DNA of 6,737 nucleotides from an uncultured Oscillospiraceae bacterium. Its GTDB lineage: Bacteria; Bacillota; Clostridia; UBA1381. A model generated the notes under the pieces. The model made no database searches, was not told the origin of the DNA, and saw only the letters and a list, made by a program, of their open reading frames with translations. Where the stretch lies: the NCBI GenBank assembly GCA_946531785.1, contig CAMNAT010000121.1, positions 1 to 6,737 on the forward strand. Reading direction: 5' to 3'. Shown here one piece after another: positions 1-5,615 of the stretch; position 1 is the stretch's first letter, and each line of letters starts with the position of its first letter. The position numbers and the translations under genes are program-made.

Positions 1-1147
1 TCTGTGCCTGTGCCGGAGCAGGAGCCTGCGTTGGTGTCTGTGTTGGTGTCGGTGTCGGCGCAGGAGTAGCATTCGGATCGGGAGTTGCGTCCGGATCGGG
101 TGTGGGCGCAGGAGTGGGCATATCGCCCGCTTCAACTATCTCATACCAACCGTCGGCATTTTTATATGCCGCCTTGCCCTCCGCTGCATACTTTGACGGG
201 TCCGCGCTGAAAAGTCCGCTGTTTATTGTAAGCGATGTTTTCGCGGCTGCATTAATGGCGTTCACGCCTGTATATTTTCCGCCGTCAACCGTGATCACAG
301 CCGCGTCGCCGCTGTTACTCGTAAAGAGATATGCTTTATTCGCGGTAGAGCATGTATTCGTAAGCTCGCAGTTCTTGACTGTTATTGCCGCAGTCGAGTT
401 ATTTGTATGGATAACGCCCTTGCCGTTCGCGTCAAGTGTGATCTTTGCATTTGTCAGCGAAAGCGCGCCGAATGCCGCCCAATAGATACCGAAATTGTTG
501 GTATTGCCCGTTATCTCTGTTCCTGATATTTCAGCGGACGCTGCATTGTTGGCTGTTATACCGTTACCGATGCCGTTCACCCTTCCGCCGGTAACCTTTA
601 GTGTAGACTCGTTAGCAAGCGTTATCCCACTCACCTCGGAATCCTCGATCGTGTAATAGCCCATTGTCCCGGCTATACCTGCAGTTATGCCGCTCACGCT
701 GCCGCCCTTGATATTTACAGTCGAATATGAGTTCGCGGTCGCTATACCGTTCTTTGCGCCGCTGATGGTCACATTTTCAAGATCAATGACCGAGGGTGTT
801 TTTGCCATAGCCTTCACAGCGTATGTACTGCCGGACTCCCTGGCTGTGATACTGCCGTTCTTAATAGCTACGGTCAGCTCGAAATTCTGCAGATTGAAGC
901 CGTCGTTATCTATTATTATATTCGCACCGTTAAGATCAAGCTCTATGCCTTTTCTTACCTGAAGCTGCTTCTCGCTGCAATCGAGTGTTTCAACATCGTC
1001 TGCTACCTTGTACACTCCACCGCTTGTTACCGCCGCCACAAGCTCCGCTTCGGTAGTTATCACGCCGGTCTCGGCATGAACCAGCTGAAACGACACTGCC
1101 CCGAAGGACATGGCGATCGCTGTGAACATTGAAATATATTTTTTCAT
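1..1147 (-). CDS. Secreted beta-helix protein with Pro/Thr linker, C-terminal part off the left edge
   Basis: Open from ATG at 1147 to the window edge: 382 codons and no stop, so the gene is truncated at its C-terminus. The start is set by AAAGGAGG six bases upstream. Residues 1-25 form a signal peptide (MKK, a hydrophobic stretch, then VHA before E26), so the protein is exported. Residues about 40-120 hold the 'ELDLNGANI' type entry of a right-handed parallel beta-helix. From about 125 to 310 there are short rungs of about 20-24 residues with recurring [ST]G-I/V patterns (VTISG, GGSVSG, DSEVSG, GGRVNG, GTEITG). The fold ends with a G-L-F-S-x-D-P-S-x-Y motif (311-320) and a DGWYEIV strand, also seen in related form in the upstream secreted esterase. 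Residues 344-382 are a Pro/Thr/Asp/Gln-rich linker (TPAPTPDPDATP...), implying at least one more domain beyond the edge. No pectate-lyase catalytic residues could be assigned, so binding or scaffold use is as likely as catalysis. Its own promoter-like element lies upstream. Confidence 0.88.
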   Translation of the reverse strand, partial: MKKYISMFTAIAMSFGAVSFQLVHAETGVITTEAELVAAVTSGGVYKVADDVETLDCSEKQLQVRKGIELDLNGANIIIDNDGFNLQNFELTVAIKNGSITARESGSTYAVKAMAKTPSVIDLENVTISGAKNGIATANSYSTVNIKGGSVSGITAGIAGTMGYYTIEDSEVSGITLANESTLKVTGGRVNGIGNGITANNAASAEISGTEITGNTNNFGIYWAAFGALSLTNAKITLDANGKGVIHTNNSTAAITVKNCELTNTCSTANKAYLFTSNSGDAAVITVDGGKYTGVNAINAAAKTSLTINSGLFSADPSKYAAEGKAAYKNADGWYEIVEAGDMPTPAPTPDPDATPDPNATPAPTPTPTQTPTQAPAPAQAQ

Positions 1148-1153
1148 CTCGCG

Positions 1154-1161
1154 CCTCCTTT
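1154..1161 (-). promoter_or_regulatory. Ribosome binding site of the beta-helix gene
   Basis: On the minus strand AAAGGAGG lies six bases before the ATG at 1147. It is close to a full match to the 16S anti-Shine-Dalgarno sequence and fixes the start just ahead of the signal peptide. Confidence 0.85.
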
Positions 1162-1199
1162 AAATCCTGAAACAGATATTATTCTCCATATTTATAATC

Positions 1200-1253
1200 A
1201 TTATATACCCTTTATTTTGAATTTTACAGTGGATAAACTTTTTATGACCGTGT
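1200..1253 (-). promoter_or_regulatory. Promoter-like element, copy B (upstream of the beta-helix gene)
   Basis: Minus-strand block starting ACACGGT and ending TATATAAT. The TATAAT hexamer at 1200-1205 is a perfect -10 box. Seventeen bases upstream is TGTAAA (1223-1228), a poor match to the TTGACA -35 consensus. Upstream of that is AAAAAGTTTA followed by a short dyad-like TTTAnCCnCTGTAA. The whole 54 bp aligns without gaps to the element at 5515-5568, matching at about 41 of 54 positions by hand count. The core from ACACGGT to CTGTAA matches at 26 of 30. The weak -35 plus conserved upstream box suggests activator-dependent transcription, but the regulator is unknown. The -10 ends 52 bases before the start codon. 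Confidence 0.65.
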
Positions 1254-1260
1254 GTTTTAT

Positions 1261-1297
1261 TAACAAATACCCGCACAGTATTGCACTGCGCGGGTAT
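1261..1297 (-). terminator. Hairpin terminator after the small-protein gene
   Basis: On the minus strand ATACCCGC (1297-1290) pairs perfectly with GCGGGTAT (1274-1267). The inner bases GCAGT (1289-1285) and ACTGT (1279-1275) extend the stem to 13 bp with one G-U pair around a 5-base loop. TTTGTTAA follows, a short imperfect U-tract. It starts five bases after the TGA of the 64-residue gene and separates that transcription unit from the next promoter. Confidence 0.75.
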
Positions 1298-1301
1298 ACT
1301 T

Positions 1302-1496
1302 TCAAAAGGTAAATGATATTATGTTAGCTACAGCTGTGCCGTTTTCTTCAAGATGGCGTCTCACCCAGTTGTTTGCATCCTGATAGTTGCTATGTGCTAT
1401 ACCGGATGTCAGAACGGGATCACCTTCGGCAGCGCAGATACGCTCACCGTTAAAATAACTGATATTGATCTCAGGATCTCCATATAGTTTTTTCAT
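1302..1496 (-). CDS. Small 64-residue protein of the YxxPxIxIxxF type, function unknown
   Basis: Complete 64-residue reading frame, ATG at 1496 and TGA at 1302-1304. It starts 18 nt after the stop of the large esterase gene, in the same frame, and has a very strong site AAAGGAGGAG six bases upstream. It is therefore almost certainly the second gene of that transcript, which ends at the hairpin immediately downstream. The N-terminus MKKLYGDPEINISYFNGERI resembles the short M-K-x-Y-x-x-P-x-I-x-[IV]-x-x-F-x-x-E-D-[IV] peptides that recur in gut Clostridia genomes. That likeness is from recalled pattern, not a search. There is no hydrophobic stretch typical of a signal peptide or membrane segment. 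There is a single Cys (C22) and a charged middle (WVRRHLEENG), then a short hydrophobic C-terminus ending ISFTF. A secreted or modified peptide, or a small regulator, are possible; the sequence does not decide. Confidence 0.75.
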   Translation of the reverse strand: MKKLYGDPEINISYFNGERICAAEGDPVLTSGIAHSNYQDANNWVRRHLEENGTAVANIISFTF

Positions 1497-1502
1497 TTCA
1501 AT

Positions 1503-1512
1503 CTCCTCCTTT
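1503..1512 (-). promoter_or_regulatory. Strong ribosome binding site of the 64-residue gene
   Basis: AAAGGAGGAG on the minus strand lies in the short gap between the esterase TGA and the ATG at 1496, six bases from the start. It is the main evidence that this short frame is translated as its own protein rather than being a read-through tail of the esterase. Confidence 0.85.
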
Positions 1513-1514
1513 AA

Positions 1515-4500
1515 TCAATTGATCTCATAAACCGGTGTTACCATAACGGCGGTTTTTGCGAGAACACCAAAGATTATGGATGTTCCTACTCCCGTTATGG
1601 GGGTTTCAAGATATTTTGTTTCCTCTCCTGCTGAAGCGCCAATCTTATATGTGCCGCCCGCATTTATGGACACGTTATACAGATGTGCTGTATATGGATC
1701 ATCATCAAACCCGTCAAAGCTGCTTTCGCCTGTTTCGGTGAATGTGACCGCCTCGTTATTTGTCGGAAGCGCAAGTCTAAGGTCATCCACATACGCAGTC
1801 GCTCCGCTCGTGCTCGTTATTTTCAGTGTGCTTATGCCCTGTTTAAGGATCTGATATGCCGTACTTTGCTGAGTTAAACCATTGCCGGTAAATTTATCCC
1901 GGCTGATCCATGTCTGGTTATTATACTGCTTAACGCCGTCTACCCACAGGCTGAATGTACCGCTGTAAACATCAAGCTCAAGCTTTACCCTGTGCCATGC
2001 GTTTGATGCAATATTTGAAAGAACATAATAGCCTGCCGCACCTACGGAAAGTCTGTTATTGGCAGTATTAAACGAGAGTAAGCTTGCCGTACCGCTGCTT
2101 GTTACCGCGTCAAAGCTTACTGTGCCGCTGTTTTCTGCATAGACACTTGCTTCAAGTGAGATCAAGCCGTTGTTTGCAGCTCCGCCGACAGGTATTTCAA
2201 CAGGAGACGCCGAGCTTACTGAGTATCCTGTGCCGGCAGTCTCTATGTGGTTCGCATCGGCTCCGACAAGGAATGCCTTTCTCTTTTGCCAGTTCCTTTC
2301 CGTTGTACTGCCCATGCTGCCGTCCTGCTTGTTCGATTTTGCATTGTCGTTATCGGTTGCAACAGCATAAACCGAGTGCAGACCATCCGAAAGTCCCGCT
2401 ACGTTTATTACCCACATGTCTCCGGATTTTACTGCATAGCCGCGGCTTTCATCATCAACAAACACCTCGACCGTTTCTACCGTTCCGTCCACATCCTCCG
2501 CTTTTATCGTGATCTCCGCCGTTCCGCCCGATGGTGTATCAGTAGCTTCTATATCCCTTACCCACGGAACATAGTTGCATATATACGCAGTGGTGTTCTC
2601 AGGCTGATCATGCATTGATGTTCCGTTCAGCACTATTTTTCCGGTGTCATCGGTAAAGTAGATCGCATACTTGCCTGTATCTGTTCTGAACGGTGCGACC
2701 GTAAAGCCGCTTTCAGTGAGAAGATTTATATTTGACCACTTCTGAGCACTGTCATCGACTGCAGGCGCGTCGCTCCACGCATATCTTATCTGCGGATCTG
2801 CAAGTCCCTTTGTATTCACGATAACTGTTCTTCCGTCTGCGCCTATCTCCGCCGAAACATCATTAAATGCTCCGTTGCCGTCAGCCGCGGTAAAGCCTCT
2901 GAGCGCCGCTCCGTCCTTTGAGATAAGCTTATCGGATGCATCCAGATCCTTAAATTTTATCACTGCCCTTCCGTCTGCGCCTATAGTCATGCTTTCATAC
3001 GATGGTGACTGATATATTTCGTTGCTGCCAAAGAGGTAATGCTCCAAGACCTTTGCGCCTCTGTCCGCGATCTTCTGCTTATCGTTGGGGTGGATCTCGT
3101 TTGCGCGTCCAGTATCTATCGTAATGATAGTTGTTACATTATCCATCTTCTGCGATACCTGCCACTGACCGTCTCTTACGCCTGCACCCACACCCGGACC
3201 TTCCTTTCTGTTGCTGTATACAACGCTGAAATCAGCAGTCGGAAGCTGTACTATAGCAAACGGAAGCGCGGGATCGTTCCATTCCTCACGCCAGCTTTCG
3301 ATAAGCATTGTCATTTCCTTCTCATAGCTGTTGTTTATGTACCATGTGTTGCCCTCGCCCTGATACCACATAACAGCACCCACATTAAGCTTTTGCACCG
3401 GCTTTAAATACTGATTGTGCCATGTCGATCTTGAGCTTGCACTGCTGTATATCGAATACAGATCCGGATCGTCAGCAAATGCCGAATTATTCACCCATGC
3501 TATTGTGTTTGAGCCATCGTATGCGGCACGGATAAGACCTATGGGTATCTCGCCGTTTGCGCTGTTATATATACGCTTACCCGTAAGGAAGCCTGTTGCC
3601 GAGAATGCCTTTGCATTGTCGATCGTTGCCGGCTGCCAGCCGTTCTCCGTTTGGTTTGCGCTGAAAAGTCTTATATCCGGATAGTCCTTGTCCGCTTCTG
3701 ATTCAAGCCTGAAGCCTGATACTGTTCTGAACATATTCGACTGTCCGCTCATAACTATCACGTCGCCCACGGCAACGTTTGTAAGTGTGATAGTATCCGT
3801 TGCTTTGCCGCCGTTTAGTTCGGCAATAGTCATATCGGCAGATCTGACAACATCCATCGGCGGGAGCTGCACTTCCCATCTTCCGCCCTTTATGACCGTT
3901 CTTGCGCTTTCGTCTTTAAACAGAACCTCAACAGTATCTCCGTTTTTACCTGTTCCCGACACCTTTATCGGTTTATTGCGCTGGAATATCATGTTTGATG
4001 TAAATACATTATCAAGTCCGAGATCAGTCGTTACTACCGGTGCAGATGTGGGTACAGGTGTTGATATCTCCGGAGCAGAGATAGACGGGGTTACCCACTC
4101 GCCGTTTACTTTTACGCTTATATTTCCCACATAATACTGTGATTTGCCGGATTGCAAGCCGACTATACCCGTTAAAAGTATCAGATGACCTGCTGTTGAT
4201 GTGGTATTTCTTATTTCCCCGACAGATTGTGTTGAAGTGCTTGATGCCAGAGTTTTTTCCGAGCCGGGAATAAGATAATCCGCATATTTGGTTGTAAAGT
4301 CATCCCAATAGCTTGCCGTATTTGCAGATGCTTTAAGCTCCGCATATTTTGCGTCACTTAATACATACAGCGCCGCCTTTTCATATCCGGGCATATTGTT
4401 TTTTGATATAGCAAGATCAACCTTAATAGTATCGTCTATTTGTACCTCTGTGCCAAGGTCAAAAGCTGTGTAAACATTAAGGTCATTTGCGCTGTTGTTG

Positions 4501-5477
4501 TATAGAACAACAACGGTACTGTCACCGTTAAGCGTTGATACCGCCGCCGAACGCGTTCCGCGCGGTGTTTTCACGTCTTTACTGCCCGCTCCTATCAGCG
4601 CATCTTTAGCGGTTATGTACGGCACCGCCGCAGGGTCAGCTGTAGGCGCTGCGGTAGCTGCCGGAGTTACCGTCGGTGCAGCTGTTGCGGGTGCTATGGT
4701 AGCTGCCGGCGTGGCGGTTGTTGCCGGAGTTTCGCCTCCGTTTGATGTAACTGTCCATGTACCATTGCTGCTTGTTACAGAGTAATTAACTGTGTCAATA
4801 TAGCCTGATGGATCAAACGAGTATCTACCGCCTGTAACAGTTATTGTACATCTGCCATCCGCGCCATAAGGGCCATTTGTGCTGCCAAAATGAACATATG
4901 TATCATCTCCGCCCATTGTTAATGTATTACCGCTGGTGTTGCTGCTTATTACAATATTTCTATTACTTGTATTTTTGTCAGCCGCAATTTCAGCATTAAA
5001 AATTCTGAGATTTACATTAGATGCAGCATAAAACATTACCCCGTAACTGGTATTGGTTGAATCCGATTCTATTTTAACATTTTCAATATTAATATTCTTG
5101 TTTCCGCCTTCAAATCGTAGCACACATTCATTACCTGTATGCCGTAACTTGCCTGACTGCTGAGTATCAGTAAGTGTGATATTAGCTTTTACTGATATTG
5201 CTCTATCTGCATTTAACGTCAGAGTATGTCCGTTAATGTCAAGGTAAAGATCCTTTGAAACAGTCAGAGTGTCACTTGCCGCAACTTCTATATTGCTTCC
5301 AAGCTGAATTGTGCCTCCATTGCTAAACGCGGACTTCAAATTATCACTATCTGATACCACAGTTACGCTTTCTCCTGCCGTCGGATATGCCGGTTCCTCA
5401 GCTCTTGCCACTGTCATGCCCGCAAAAGCTGTCACGGTCAGTGCAAAGGCGATTGCTGCCGCAATAAATCTTTTCAT
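1515..5477 (-). CDS. Secreted multidomain sialate O-acetylesterase-like protein (SGNH/SASA family)
   Basis: 1320 residues, ATG at 5477 behind GAGAGGAAGGG. Extracellular esterase predicted to remove O-acetyl groups from a glycan; sialic acid versus plant polysaccharide is not decided. Layout: signal peptide 1-26 (MKRFIAAAIAF...ARA); beta-helix-like module about 28-245 (LYLDINGHTLTL; GGRYSFDPSGY); Ala/Thr/Pro linker about 249-285; unrecognised module about 287-463; short linker 465-484; beta-sandwich 488-567 (DNVFTSNMIFQRNKPIKVSG), typical of long SASA proteins; SGNH core about 570-817. The core shows GQSNM with nucleophile Ser580, MWYQGEGN at 703-710, and EIHP with His796, where Glu794 stands in place of the common Asp. 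Next come a post-catalytic domain to about 932 (IRYAW...PFRTDT), an Ig-like domain about 965-1071 (VETVEVFVDD; HSVYAVATD), a laminin-G/concanavalin-like domain about 1084-1236 (WHRVKLELDVYSG, LWVDGV) and an unassigned tail. No LPXTG or dockerin. The domains from Ig-like to post-catalytic are paralogous to the upstream gene. Confidence 0.9.
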   Translation of the reverse strand: MKRFIAAAIAFALTVTAFAGMTVARAEEPAYPTAGESVTVVSDSDNLKSAFSNGGTIQLGSNIEVAASDTLTVSKDLYLDINGHTLTLNADRAISVKANITLTDTQQSGKLRHTGNECVLRFEGGNKNINIENVKIESDSTNTSYGVMFYAASNVNLRIFNAEIAADKNTSNRNIVISSNTSGNTLTMGGDDTYVHFGSTNGPYGADGRCTITVTGGRYSFDPSGYIDTVNYSVTSSNGTWTVTSNGGETPATTATPAATIAPATAAPTVTPAATAAPTADPAAVPYITAKDALIGAGSKDVKTPRGTRSAAVSTLNGDSTVVVLYNNSANDLNVYTAFDLGTEVQIDDTIKVDLAISKNNMPGYEKAALYVLSDAKYAELKASANTASYWDDFTTKYADYLIPGSEKTLASSTSTQSVGEIRNTTSTAGHLILLTGIVGLQSGKSQYYVGNISVKVNGEWVTPSISAPEISTPVPTSAPVVTTDLGLDNVFTSNMIFQRNKPIKVSGTGKNGDTVEVLFKDESARTVIKGGRWEVQLPPMDVVRSADMTIAELNGGKATDTITLTNVAVGDVIVMSGQSNMFRTVSGFRLESEADKDYPDIRLFSANQTENGWQPATIDNAKAFSATGFLTGKRIYNSANGEIPIGLIRAAYDGSNTIAWVNNSAFADDPDLYSIYSSASSRSTWHNQYLKPVQKLNVGAVMWYQGEGNTWYINNSYEKEMTMLIESWREEWNDPALPFAIVQLPTADFSVVYSNRKEGPGVGAGVRDGQWQVSQKMDNVTTIITIDTGRANEIHPNDKQKIADRGAKVLEHYLFGSNEIYQSPSYESMTIGADGRAVIKFKDLDASDKLISKDGAALRGFTAADGNGAFNDVSAEIGADGRTVIVNTKGLADPQIRYAWSDAPAVDDSAQKWSNINLLTESGFTVAPFRTDTGKYAIYFTDDTGKIVLNGTSMHDQPENTTAYICNYVPWVRDIEATDTPSGGTAEITIKAEDVDGTVETVEVFVDDESRGYAVKSGDMWVINVAGLSDGLHSVYAVATDNDNAKSNKQDGSMGSTTERNWQKRKAFLVGADANHIETAGTGYSVSSASPVEIPVGGAANNGLISLEASVYAENSGTVSFDAVTSSGTASLLSFNTANNRLSVGAAGYYVLSNIASNAWHRVKLELDVYSGTFSLWVDGVKQYNNQTWISRDKFTGNGLTQQSTAYQILKQGISTLKITSTSGATAYVDDLRLALPTNNEAVTFTETGESSFDGFDDDPYTAHLYNVSINAGGTYKIGASAGEETKYLETPITGVGTSIIFGVLAKTAVMVTPVYEIN

Positions 5478-5481
5478 ATAA

Positions 5482-5492
5482 CCCTTCCTCTC
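5482..5492 (-). promoter_or_regulatory. Ribosome binding site deciding the esterase start
   Basis: GAGAGGAAGGG on the minus strand lies four bases before ATG 5477. It supports the ATG that begins the signal peptide over the longer in-frame TTG at 5534, which would add 19 residues, overlap the promoter region and place charged residues before the export signal. Confidence 0.75.
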
Positions 5493-5514
5493 TGAATTAT
5501 ATTTTATTGATTTT

Positions 5515-5568
5515 ATTATATATCTTTTGTACAAATTATTACAGAGGGTAAACTTTTTCTCACCGTGT
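5515..5568 (-). promoter_or_regulatory. Promoter-like element, copy A (upstream of the esterase gene)
   Basis: Minus-strand block from ACACGGT to TATATAAT. The perfect -10 TATAAT is at 5515-5520, and TGTAAT (5538-5543) sits 17 bases upstream as a weak -35. AAAAAGTTTA and the dyad-like TTTACCCTCTGTAA lie further upstream. It has the same length and spacing as copy B at 1200-1253. The -10 ends 37 bases before the esterase ATG. Both copies sit directly after a hairpin that closes the previous gene. A shared activator site is inferred; no regulator gene is in the window. Confidence 0.65.
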
Positions 5569-5574
5569 ATTTTT

Positions 5575-5609
5575 TTACCCTGTGCAGCCTTGTCAGCCGC
5601 ACAGGGTAA
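5575..5609 (-). terminator. Perfect 11-bp hairpin after the first esterase-like gene, possible terminator
   Basis: TTACCCTGTGC (minus strand, 5609-5599) pairs perfectly with GCACAGGGTAA (5585-5575) around a 13-base loop, seven bases after the TGA at 5616-5618. Position argues for a terminator. However, the minus-strand transcript continues with A-rich AAAAAT rather than a U-run, so it does not fit the classic intrinsic form. RNA 3'-end protection, or termination on the opposite strand, is also possible. Confidence 0.5.
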
Positions 5610-5615
5610 TTAATA

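Noticed and set aside
102..962. Plus-strand frames opposite the beta-helix gene
   Set aside because: The minus-strand frame is uninterrupted over 382 codons with a signal peptide, a strong binding site and helix rungs. The plus frames are shadows with no recognisable features.
1556..4785. Several plus-strand frames opposite the large esterase
   Set aside because: All lie antisense to clear domains, with low-complexity or implausible composition and no binding sites.
5478..5534. Longer esterase start at TTG 5534 adding 19 residues
   Set aside because: The ATG at 5477 has a good ribosome binding site and begins directly with the signal peptide. The longer form would start inside the promoter-like element and place a charged stretch before the export signal.
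5531..5536. TTGTAC-like hexamer in copy A as a -35 box
   Set aside because: It is only about 8 bases from the TATAAT, too close for a standard promoter, and it is not conserved in copy B.
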